DNA from: Lachnospiraceae bacterium
Lineage (GTDB): Bacteria > Bacillota > Clostridia > Lachnospirales > Lachnospiraceae
DNA length: 37,832 nucleotides
Reading direction: 5' to 3'
NCBI GenBank assembly: GCA_017621975.1
Contig: JAGARW010000124.1
Span: forward strand, 1-37,832
Notes under the pieces: model-generated
The model's input: the letters and a program-made list of their open reading frames with translations, nothing else
Told to the model about the DNA's origin: nothing
Databases searched by the model: none
Program-made: the position numbers and the translations under genes
Part shown: positions 6,491 to 14,026 of the stretch, piece after piece
How positions within the stretch are numbered: position 1 is the stretch's first letter
How the letters are laid out: each line of letters opens with the position of its first letter

Positions 6491-7423
6491 TCATTCAAAC
6501 AGTTCCGGATAAAATTCGTCGACAAGATGATCGAGAAAACCTTCCTCGATATTCAGAAATTTTTCTGAAATCCGCCCCTTGATCAGCTCCGTCCGTCTGA
6601 AATATTTTTCTTCCTCGGAAAGATTTCCTTCCGAAATCTGCGTATCGATCTCCTGCGCCCGGATCGATTCCCGGCACCAGTTCATGATCTCGTCCTTCAG
6701 ACTGCTTTCCGTCGCCGCCTCTTTTTTATAACGCTTTGCGGAACTCATAGAGCGTACGCCTACGGCAATAAAAATCACAAACAGGCTGCCCATAACGCCG
6801 TAGAACAGCGCGCCGATCTGAACCGGAAACGGAAGCATACCGGAAGCCGCCGCCAGAACCGCGATCAGACCGATCACGCCGACGCCGATCAGCGTATAAG
6901 CGGAATCCTTAAACTCCGCGGCCTTCTGCGCGCTTTCTTTATAAGCGCCCTCATATTTCCTGCCGCTCTCCGGTATATCGGACGCAGAATCCCCGCCGTT
7001 CCCGCAGACGCCTTTGGGATCGTCCGCCGCTTCCGCAGACGCAGGTTTCTGCGCGCTGGTCTGCCATGCGTCGTCTCCCGATTCGTCGCCGTCCGCCGCG
7101 ATATCCCCGCCGTCTTTCTTTTCCACTTCCGCCGCTCTTGCCGCGTCTTCATGCAGAAAAACGGCTGCAATCTGTTTTGCCCGCGCTAACTCTTCCTTTG
7201 CGACAAAAAGCTCATAAACGTTTTCCGCTTCGTCCTCCTGCATACTTGCGGATACGATCCCATTGTAAGAAAGGAAGGACATAAGCCTTGTCATCTGCTC
7301 CTGCTCCCCGAAAAGAAGCGGTTCTTTCGCCTCTTCCAGAGTCTCTACAAGCTCGCATCCGCAGTCGGCGCATTTTGTGATCCCTTCCACATACTCGTTT
7401 TTACATTTTGGACACCAAGGCAT
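6491..7423 (-). CDS. Zinc-ribbon membrane protein with DUF2007-like domain
   Basis: A 310-residue protein. Residues 1-25 form a zinc ribbon with two Cys pairs ('CPKCKNEY', 'CADCGCEL'). Residues 35-95 resemble the DUF2007-type fold ('LMSFLSYNGIVSASM...VYELFVAKEELARA'). A low-complexity Asp/Ala/Gly linker runs to about 165. Two membrane segments lie at about 178-200 and 203-225, followed by a charged cytoplasmic tail. The start at ATG 7423 is set by TAGGAGGG seven bases upstream; a TTG two codons earlier is less likely. It probably shares a transcript with rlmH. Function unknown; zinc-ribbon plus DUF2007 proteins are common, poorly characterised membrane proteins in Clostridia. Confidence 0.75.
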   Translation of the reverse strand: MPWCPKCKNEYVEGITKCADCGCELVETLEEAKEPLLFGEQEQMTRLMSFLSYNGIVSASMQEDEAENVYELFVAKEELARAKQIAAVFLHEDAARAAEVEKKDGGDIAADGDESGDDAWQTSAQKPASAEAADDPKGVCGNGGDSASDIPESGRKYEGAYKESAQKAAEFKDSAYTLIGVGVIGLIAVLAAASGMLPFPVQIGALFYGVMGSLFVIFIAVGVRSMSSAKRYKKEAATESSLKDEIMNWCRESIRAQEIDTQISEGNLSEEEKYFRRTELIKGRISEKFLNIEEGFLDHLVDEFYPELFE

Positions 7424-7461
7424 TCTCAATCCCTCCTATACTGTTTCTTTTTCGATCTTTT

Positions 7462-7534
7462 CCGCCGCTTATGCTCCGGCGTTTGCAGCGTCTCTTTGCC
7501 GCCGTTTATCCTCCGGTCTCATTCCGCCGTTTAT
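7462..7534 (-). repeat. Three imperfect short repeats between nfnB and the zinc-ribbon gene
   Basis: The minus strand reads ATAAACGGCGG at 7534-7524 and 7509-7499 and ATAAGCGGCGG at 7472-7462. The first copy includes the nfnB stop codon. Spacings are 25 and 37 bases. No terminator is evident in this 107-base gap. The purpose is unknown; it may be slippage-derived 3' untranslated sequence. Confidence 0.5.
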
Positions 7535-8916
7535 TTTCCGCTCAGATATTCGTCGATCCCTTTTGCGCCCGCTTTTCCGGCTCCCATCGCCAGAATGACA
7601 GTCGCTGCGCCCGTTACGGCGTCGCCGCCTGCGTATACGCCCTCTTTTGTCGTTCTGCCGCAGTCTTCCTCCGCAATGATGCACTTGCGCTTATTAACTT
7701 CAAGTCCCCGCGTCGTTGAAGAGATCAGTGGATTCGGAGACGTGCCGAGCGACATGATCACCGTATCGACTTCAATGACAAATTCCGAACCGGGAATCTC
7801 GACCGGTCTTCTTCTGCCGGATTCGTCGGGTTCGCCAAGCTCCATGCGGATACATTTGATGCCGCTTACCCAACCGTTTTCATCCGCAAGGATTTCGACC
7901 GGATTGGTCAACAGATCAAAAATAATGCCTTCTTCTTTTGCATGATGCACTTCTTCCACTCTGGCAGGAAGCTCTTCCTCGCTTCTTCTATATACAATGT
8001 GCACCTCAGCGCCAAGACGCAGCGCCGTTCTCGCCGCATCCATCGCAACGTTTCCGCCGCCGACAACGGCAACCTTCTTTCCATGCATGATCGGCGTTCT
8101 GGAATCCTCCTTGAACGCTTTCATCAGATTGCTTCTCGTCAGATATTCGTTCGCAGAGAACACACCGTTCGCCTGCTCGCCCGGAATGCCCATAAACTTC
8201 GGAAGTCCCGCGCCGGAGCCGATAAATACAGCGTCAAAGCCTTCTTCTTCCATCAGTTCGTCGATCGTCGTCGATTTGCCGATGACAACGTCGGTTTCAA
8301 TCTTTACGCCGAGCGCTTTTACGTTTTCAATCTCCTTGCGTACAACCTTTTCCTTCGGCAGACGGAATTCCGGGATCCCATAAACGAGTACGCCGCCCGC
8401 TTCATGCAGCGCTTCAAAGATCGTTACGTCGTAGCCCATTTTCGCCAGATCGCCCGCGCATGTCAGACCTGCGGGACCGGAACCGATCACGGCTCCCTTC
8501 TTTCCTTTTTTCTCTTTTGCGCCTTCCGGCCGGATGCCGTTCTCACTTGCCCAGTCGGCTACAAAACGTTCCAGCTTACCGATCGAGATCGGCTCGCCCT
8601 TGATACCGCGGATGCACTTTCCTTCGCACTGGCTCTCCTGCGGGCAGACGCGTCCGCAGATCGCCGGAAGCGCGCTCGCTTCGCTGATAATCTGATACGC
8701 TTTTTCGATATTACCTTCCTTTACCTGCTCGATAAAGCCCGGGATATTGATCGCGACCGGACAGCCCTTCACGCACTGCGCGTTTTTGCAGTTGATACAT
8801 CTCGAGGCTTCTTCCATTGCTTCTTCCTGATTATAACCAAGGCATACTTCTTCAAAATTGCGGGCGCGTACGGCAGGCTCCTGCTCGCGCACCGGTACTT
8901 TCTTTAATACGTCCAT
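7531..8916 (-). CDS. nfnB: NfnB/NfnL large subunit of ferredoxin:NADP+ transhydrogenase (GltD-like)
   Basis: A 461-residue flavoprotein. Residues 35-105 hold two [4Fe-4S] motifs ('CINCKNAQCVKGCPV' and 'CGRVCPQESQCEGKC'). Two nucleotide-binding Rossmann motifs follow ('GSGPAGLTCAGDL' near 144 and 'GGGNVAMDAARTAL' near 287). The C-terminal 'GVYAGGDAVTGAATVILAMGAG' closes the FAD site. The fold is that of the glutamate synthase small subunit, but no glutamate synthase large subunit is nearby and the gene follows the NfnS-like gene. That pairing defines NfnAB, which couples reduction of NADP+ by ferredoxin and NADH through flavin-based bifurcation (established in Clostridium kluyveri and Thermotoga). 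GGAGG lies before ATG 8916. All cluster Cys residues appear present. Confidence 0.9.
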   Translation of the reverse strand: MDVLKKVPVREQEPAVRARNFEEVCLGYNQEEAMEEASRCINCKNAQCVKGCPVAINIPGFIEQVKEGNIEKAYQIISEASALPAICGRVCPQESQCEGKCIRGIKGEPISIGKLERFVADWASENGIRPEGAKEKKGKKGAVIGSGPAGLTCAGDLAKMGYDVTIFEALHEAGGVLVYGIPEFRLPKEKVVRKEIENVKALGVKIETDVVIGKSTTIDELMEEEGFDAVFIGSGAGLPKFMGIPGEQANGVFSANEYLTRSNLMKAFKEDSRTPIMHGKKVAVVGGGNVAMDAARTALRLGAEVHIVYRRSEEELPARVEEVHHAKEEGIIFDLLTNPVEILADENGWVSGIKCIRMELGEPDESGRRRPVEIPGSEFVIEVDTVIMSLGTSPNPLISSTTRGLEVNKRKCIIAEEDCGRTTKEGVYAGGDAVTGAATVILAMGAGKAGAKGIDEYLSGK

Positions 8917-8959
8917 TCTTTTCCTCCATTCCGATCAGAAAACTGTTCTCAGATTATTT

Positions 8960-9844
8960 TCAATCTCCGCAGTTTCCGCACCCGCCGTGATGGGTGTCTC
9001 CTTCCTGCTCCTTCAGCATCGCTCTTCCCTCTGCCGTTTTATACATCTGCTGGCGTTTCATCGCCTGATCAAAATCCACTTTATGTCCGTCAAATTCCGG
9101 TCCGTCCACGCAGGCGAACTTCACTTCCCCGCCTACCGTGACACGGCATGCGCCGCACATACCCGTACCGTCTACCATGATCGGGTTTAAGCTGACAACA
9201 GTCGGAATCGCAAGTTCCTTCGTCAGCTTGCATACAAATTTCATCATAATCATCGGTCCGATCGCAATGCATACGTCGTACGCTTTTCCCTCTTTTTCCA
9301 CCAGGTCCTGAATCGTCTGCGTTACCATGCCGCTTCTGCCATAGGAACCGTCGTCCGTCGTCACATACAGATTGCCGGCGACAGCCTTCATTTCTTCTTC
9401 CAGAATCAAAAGGTCTTTCGTTTTCGCACCGACGATAACGTCCGCTAAAACGCCGTTCTCATGCAGCCATTTCACCTGCGGATAAACGGGAGCCGTACCG
9501 ACGCCTCCGGCAACGAACAAAATTTTTTTCTTCTTTAATACTTCTTTCTCCTCGGAAATCAGTTCGGAAGCGCATCCAAGCGGTCCGACGAAATCATGGA
9601 AGGCGTCCCCCGCTTTCATGGCCGCCATACGCTTCGTTTCCGCGCCGACGCCCTGAAACACGATCGTTACGGTTCCTGCTTCTCTGTCGTAATCGCAGAT
9701 TGTCAACGGGATCCGCTCCCCCGTATCGTCCATTCTGACAATGACAAACTGTCCCGGATAACAGGACTTTGCAACTCGTTTTGCTTCCACAACCATTGAA
9801 TATATGTTGTCTGTCAATTCTCTGGCTTCCAAAATTTGAAACAT
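8960..9844 (-). CDS. nfnA: NfnA/NfnS small subunit (sulfide dehydrogenase/PyrK-like flavoprotein)
   Basis: A 294-residue protein of the dihydroorotate dehydrogenase electron-transfer type. The N-terminal FAD domain has 'CYPGQFVIVRM' and 'RIPLTICDYD'. The NAD domain holds 'LFVAGGVGTAPVYPQVKWL'. The C-terminal [2Fe-2S] motif is 'DGTGMCGACRV...FACVDGPEFDGHKVD'. A short His/Gly/Cys tail ('HHGGCGNCGD') follows. It binds NADH and FAD and is the bifurcating-side subunit of NfnAB. The gene lies 43 bases before nfnB, same strand. GGAGG sits eight bases before ATG 9844. PyrK is the alternative, but no pyrD is present and the partner is the GltD-like subunit. Confidence 0.9.
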   Translation of the reverse strand: MFQILEARELTDNIYSMVVEAKRVAKSCYPGQFVIVRMDDTGERIPLTICDYDREAGTVTIVFQGVGAETKRMAAMKAGDAFHDFVGPLGCASELISEEKEVLKKKKILFVAGGVGTAPVYPQVKWLHENGVLADVIVGAKTKDLLILEEEMKAVAGNLYVTTDDGSYGRSGMVTQTIQDLVEKEGKAYDVCIAIGPMIMMKFVCKLTKELAIPTVVSLNPIMVDGTGMCGACRVTVGGEVKFACVDGPEFDGHKVDFDQAMKRQQMYKTAEGRAMLKEQEGDTHHGGCGNCGD

Positions 9845-9881
9845 GCTCTCTTCCTCCGTTCAGTATTCGTATATCTTTTTT

Positions 9882-9910
9882 ATGATAAAATATCTCATCT
9901 TAAAATACAA
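9882..9910 (-). promoter_or_regulatory. Possible promoter of nfnA-nfnB
   Basis: The minus strand reads TTGTAT (9910-9905), 17 bases, then TATCAT (9887-9882), in the 100-base AT-rich gap before nfnA. The match is moderate, and other overlapping -10-like sites exist. Confidence 0.35.
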
Positions 9911-9945
9911 TCCAAATTTTCTACAATCCGTTATTTTGTCGTTTT

Positions 9946-11355
9946 TTAGAAAGATACGACGGAATAATAGCCTTTATCATCGAGCGCCGCATTGAATAGT
10001 TCCCCCGTTTCGGCGTCGACGCAGTATAAATTTCCGGTTCTTGTATTAACGCCCGACGGGTCCTCGTAATATTCCACGATCAAATAATAGTTTCTCTGAT
10101 TGATCGCAATCGCGCTGCTGCATACATAGAGATTGCGTCCGCCTTTCCCCGGCACCGAACAATTCACATCGACGATAACGCCCTTCTCGATCAGACCTGC
10201 CACAAGCAGATTGACCGCGCTCGGAAGATCGATCGCCGCCTCGAACAAAAGCGTATAATCTCTTCTGACCACTTCGCTTGACGCGCCGTCCTCGCTGTAA
10301 GAAATAAACTGATAGGTGCTGCCGCCGATCGGCAGAGCGATCGGATTGTTGTATGGAATACTGTCTCTTGTCGGCGTGCTTCCGTCTACCGTATAATAAA
10401 CGCTTTCACCGTCCGGCACGGTAACAGTAATCATCTGCGGCGTAGAATATCCACCGGAAGAAAGTAAAACCTCCGGCTCATGCGCTTTCTGCAGATGGAT
10501 CTGATAAATCTGTACTGCCGTTTCACTCTTGATCCCGTAATCGTTCACAAAAAACGCCCTGACCGTATAGATACCGTCTTCCAGAAAAATTGGAGCCGTA
10601 TAGACGTCGCTTGTTTCGTCCGGCTCTCCTCCGTCCAGCGTGTAATATACCTTGCCGGACGTATTGGCCGTAAGCTTCAGAGGAATCCGCTCTTCATATG
10701 TTCCCTGAGGATAATTGAACTGCGGCGGGTTGGCAATATATTTTGTAAACGTATTCTCGATTTTATCGGAATTACTTGACCGGATCAGATCGTTGATTGC
10801 CGTGTAATCTTCTTCCTTTTCATAAATAGCAATCAGATTTCTATATGCGTCTTCATTTTCTTTATCGAGAGCAATGACGTCCTGAAACGTCGTAACGGCG
10901 TTTTTGATCTGCCCGTTTAACACATAATAGCTTCCGAGCAGATTGCGCGCCTCCATATCAGAACCGTCTTTTTCAACCGCCTGAAGCGTATATTCCACTG
11001 CTTTCGCATAATTTTTTTTGTCGGCGGCTCTCTGCGCTCTGGCAAGCTGGGTTTCCACACTGCCCATCCGATTCCAGAGGAAAACACCTCCTGCAAAAAG
11101 AACGATCAACGCGGCTGCTGCAAGCGTCGTATAAAAACTAACCGCGCCCCGCCTTGCTTCTTCTTTTTCCTGTGCCTCTTCTTTTTTTTGCTGTTCTTCG
11201 CTTTGTATTAACTGGCTTGTGATTCCTTCCAGAGCGCCGTTTATCGTCGCTTCAATTTCCGGTTCAAAGTCAGGGACAATCTGTATTTCTTTTCCGCATT
11301 TCGGACAATACAGCTTTCCCTCCTCCAGTTCATATCCGCAGTCCGGGCACTTCAT
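9946..11355 (-). CDS. Zinc-ribbon/TPR membrane protein with chitobiase-like repeats
   Basis: A 469-residue protein. Residues 1-22 form a zinc ribbon ('MKCPDCGYEL', 'YCPKCGKEI'). A charged Glu/Gln helix leads to one membrane segment at about 74-93. Residues 100-205 are three TPR-like helical pairs ('YAKAVEYTLQAVEKDGSDMEARNLLGSYY' type pattern, shown in part). Two beta domains of the chitobiase C-terminal/FN3-like kind follow, each with 'YYTLDGGEPD' or 'YYTVDGSTPT'. A final domain (about 380-469) has 'DAETGELF'. Most of the protein should face outside the membrane. The ATG at 11355 lies two bases past the folD stop, so translation is probably coupled to folD; an upstream start overlapping folD was rejected. 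Role unknown; beta domains suggest a surface or wall-binding part. Confidence 0.75.
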   Translation of the reverse strand: MKCPDCGYELEEGKLYCPKCGKEIQIVPDFEPEIEATINGALEGITSQLIQSEEQQKKEEAQEKEEARRGAVSFYTTLAAAALIVLFAGGVFLWNRMGSVETQLARAQRAADKKNYAKAVEYTLQAVEKDGSDMEARNLLGSYYVLNGQIKNAVTTFQDVIALDKENEDAYRNLIAIYEKEEDYTAINDLIRSSNSDKIENTFTKYIANPPQFNYPQGTYEERIPLKLTANTSGKVYYTLDGGEPDETSDVYTAPIFLEDGIYTVRAFFVNDYGIKSETAVQIYQIHLQKAHEPEVLLSSGGYSTPQMITVTVPDGESVYYTVDGSTPTRDSIPYNNPIALPIGGSTYQFISYSEDGASSEVVRRDYTLLFEAAIDLPSAVNLLVAGLIEKGVIVDVNCSVPGKGGRNLYVCSSAIAINQRNYYLIVEYYEDPSGVNTRTGNLYCVDAETGELFNAALDDKGYYSVVSF

Positions 11356-11357
11356 AC

Positions 11358-12212
11358 TTACATACCCTGCTGCATCTGCGCGGAATGCAGGCAATTATAC
11401 ATCAGCATAGCGATCGTCATTGGTCCGACGCCGCCCGGAACCGGCGTGATCGCGCTGCACATGTCTTTCACATCTTCAAAATCAACGTCTCCGCATAATT
11501 TATTGTTTTCGTTTCTATGAATGCCGACGTCGATCACAACGGCGCCTTCTTTGATATATTCATGGTCGATAAATTTCGGTTTTCCGATCGCAACGACAAG
11601 GATATCCGCGCGTCTGCAAATCTCTTTCAGGTTTTTCGTGCGGGAATGCGCCACCGTAACCGTGCCGTTTTCCCGAAGCAGCAAAAGCGCCATCGGCTTG
11701 CCGACGATATTGCTTCTGCCGACTACAACGCATTCCTTCCCTTCGATCGCAACGCCGGAACGCTTCAGCAGTTCGATAATACCTGCCGGCGTACAGGAAA
11801 CAAAGCCGGGCTGCCCGATACAGAGCGCGCCGACGCTCTGCGTATGAAAGCCGTCCACGTCCTTGCGCGGATCGATCGCCTCGATCACCTTGTCTTCGTT
11901 GATATGCTTCGGCAGCGGAAGCTGCACGAGAATCCCGTCGCATGTTTCCATTTTGTTCAGTTTGTCGATCAGTGCAAGCAGCTCTTCCTCGCTTGTCTCC
12001 TCCGGCAGTTCATAAGCAAGCGACTTAATTCCGACATAAGCGCACGCTTTTTTCTTATTTCCGACATAAACGCTCGACGCCGGGTCTGCTCCGACCTGAA
12101 TCACCGCAAGCGCAACCTCGCGGCCCTCTTTTTTCAGATTTTCTATCTGCGCCTTTACTTCCTCTTTGATCTGCGCAGAAATCGCTTTTCCGTCAATGAT
12201 CTTTGTTTCCAT
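11358..12212 (-). CDS. folD: Bifunctional methylene-THF dehydrogenase/methenyl-THF cyclohydrolase FolD
   Basis: A 284-residue cytoplasmic enzyme, the usual FolD length. It interconverts 5,10-methylene-, 5,10-methenyl- and 10-formyl-tetrahydrofolate with NADP. Visible signatures: 'YVGNKKKACAYVGI' with catalytic Lys53, 'GILVQLPLPKH' (about 116-126), the Rossmann segment 'VVVGRSNIVGKPMALLL' and the C-terminal 'TPVPGGVGPMTIAML'. ATG 12212 is seven bases after AAGGAG; the upstream in-frame extension was rejected. It follows fhs by about 45 bases. Together they supply one-carbon units for purine, formyl-methionine and possibly reductive acetyl-CoA metabolism; the window does not show whether the organism is acetogenic. 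Confidence 0.97.
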   Translation of the reverse strand: METKIIDGKAISAQIKEEVKAQIENLKKEGREVALAVIQVGADPASSVYVGNKKKACAYVGIKSLAYELPEETSEEELLALIDKLNKMETCDGILVQLPLPKHINEDKVIEAIDPRKDVDGFHTQSVGALCIGQPGFVSCTPAGIIELLKRSGVAIEGKECVVVGRSNIVGKPMALLLLRENGTVTVAHSRTKNLKEICRRADILVVAIGKPKFIDHEYIKEGAVVIDVGIHRNENNKLCGDVDFEDVKDMCSAITPVPGGVGPMTIAMLMYNCLHSAQMQQGM

Positions 12213-12257
12213 AGTTGATCTCCTTCCGTTCCGAAACGATGCAGCCTGATTTCTCAT

Positions 12258-13928
12258 TTAAAACAGCCCTGTGATTTTTCCGTTTTCATCTACGTCAATG
12301 CTATACGCAGCCGGCTTCTTCGGAAGTCCCGGCATTGTCATGACCGATCCGGTCAATGCCACGATAAATCCTGCGCCTGCCGATACATAAACATCCCTGA
12401 CTGTCATTGTAAAGCCCTGCGGTCTGCCGAGCAGCGTCTGATCGTCCGAAAGCGAATACTGTGTCTTTGCCATGCAGATCGGCAGATTTCCAAATCCAAG
12501 CTCTTCCAGCTTAGCGATCTGTTTTGCCGCGCCCGCAACATAAGACACGCCTGCGGCTCCGTAAATCTCTTTTGCAATCGTTTCGATCTTTTCCTTGATT
12601 GGAAGCTTCTCATCGTATAATACTTTGAAGCGGCTTTCCTTCGTCTCTAATGTATGCAGCACCTTATTTGCAAGCGCAATACCGCCTTCTCCGCCTTTTT
12701 CCCATACCTGCGAAATTTCAAATTCGCAGCCCCGCTCTTCGCAGAATTTCTTCACGAAGCCGATCTCCGCCTCCGTATCCGTCACAAAGGAATTGAGCGT
12801 TACGACGACCGGAACGCCGTATTTCTGCAGATTTTCCATATGTTTTTCCAGATTGACGATTCCGGCTTTCAAAGCGTCCAGATTTTCCTCGGAAAGCTCC
12901 GCCTTCGGCACGCCGCCGTTATATTTCAAAGCGCGGATCGTTGCGACGAGCACAACGGCGTCCGGTTTCAGTCCCGCCATACGGCATTTGATGTCAAAAA
13001 ACTTCTCCGCGCCGAGATCGGCTCCGAAGCCCGCTTCCGTAATGACATAATCGGCCATTTTGAGCGCCGCTTTTGTGGCGCGTACGGAATTGCAGCCGTG
13101 CGCGATATTGGCGAACGGACCGCCGTGTACGAGCGCGGGCGTATGCTCAAGCGTCTGGATCAGATTCGGCTTCAAAGCGTCTTTCAACAGCGCCGCCATC
13201 GAACCGACCGCCTGAAGCTGCCCAGCCGTCACGACCTCTCCGCTATATGTATAAGCGACGACCATCCGGGAAAGTCTCGCCTTCAAATCTTCCATATCGT
13301 CCGCCAGACAAAGCACCGCCATAATTTCCGACGCTACCGTAATGACGAAATGGTCTTCCCGTACCGTGCCGTCCGTTTTGCTTCCGAGTCCGACGACGAT
13401 ATTCCGCAGCACACGGTCGTTCATGTCAAGACATCTTTTCCATACGACCTGACGCGGATCGATCCCAAGCTCGTTGCCCTGCTGGATATGATTGTCGAGA
13501 ATTGCCGCCAGAAGATTGTTGGCAGAAGTGATCGCATGAAAATCGCCTGTAAAATGGAGGTTCATATCTTCCATCGGAACGACCTGCGCATAACCGCCTC
13601 CTGCCGCGCCGCCCTTGATACCGAAGCACGGACCGAGAGACGGCTCCCTAAGCGCGATCACCGCTTTTTTGCCGAGCTTTCCGAACGCCTCCCCGAGTCC
13701 GACGCTTGTCGTCGTCTTTCCTTCTCCCGCCGGAGTCGGATTGATCGCCGTCACAAGAATCAACTTACCGTTTTCATTGTCTTTGATCTTTTCCAGATAT
13801 TCGTCGGAAATTTTCGCTTTATACTTTCCATAAAGCTCCAACTCGTCCGGCGTGATCGAAAGTTTCCCGGCAATCTCCGTAATCGGCTTCATAACGGCTT
13901 CCTGTGCAATTTGAATGTCAGTTTTCAT
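12258..13928 (-). CDS. fhs: Formate-tetrahydrofolate ligase
   Basis: A 556-residue enzyme, full family length. It joins formate to tetrahydrofolate using ATP to make 10-formyl-tetrahydrofolate. The ATP-binding P-loop '[19 protein letters not shown]' lies at residues 65-83. Further signatures are '[19 protein letters not shown]' and '[19 protein letters not shown]'. A perfect AAAAGGAGG precedes ATG 13928. folD follows directly in the same direction, giving a one-carbon operon with the zinc-ribbon/TPR gene at its end. No clear promoter stands out in the 98-base gap behind the ftsK-like gene, so read-through from it is possible. Confidence 0.97.
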   Translation of the reverse strand: MKTDIQIAQEAVMKPITEIAGKLSITPDELELYGKYKAKISDEYLEKIKDNENGKLILVTAINPTPAGEGKTTTSVGLGEAFGKLGKKAVIALREPSLGPCFGIKGGAAGGGYAQVVPMEDMNLHFTGDFHAITSANNLLAAILDNHIQQGNELGIDPRQVVWKRCLDMNDRVLRNIVVGLGSKTDGTVREDHFVITVASEIMAVLCLADDMEDLKARLSRMVVAYTYSGEVVTAGQLQAVGSMAALLKDALKPNLIQTLEHTPALVHGGPFANIAHGCNSVRATKAALKMADYVITEAGFGADLGAEKFFDIKCRMAGLKPDAVVLVATIRALKYNGGVPKAELSEENLDALKAGIVNLEKHMENLQKYGVPVVVTLNSFVTDTEAEIGFVKKFCEERGCEFEISQVWEKGGEGGIALANKVLHTLETKESRFKVLYDEKLPIKEKIETIAKEIYGAAGVSYVAGAAKQIAKLEELGFGNLPICMAKTQYSLSDDQTLLGRPQGFTMTVRDVYVSAGAGFIVALTGSVMTMPGLPKKPAAYSIDVDENGKITGLF

Positions 13929-14026
13929 AATATCTCCTCCTTTTCTGTACCATATCTTATATCATCCACACAGATTTTTCTTCTTTCCAATTCTCCGCAT
14001 GGGCGTTTTCCCATCTTGTCCAAATA

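Noticed and set aside
7942-8907. 321-codon plus-strand ORF opposite nfnB
   Set aside because: Shadow of a clearly identified NfnB with intact iron-sulfur motifs on the other strand.
7531-9844. Glutamate synthase (gltB/gltD) or pyrD/pyrK operon
   Set aside because: No GltB or PyrD partner is present; the GltD-like plus PyrK-like pairing is the NfnAB arrangement.
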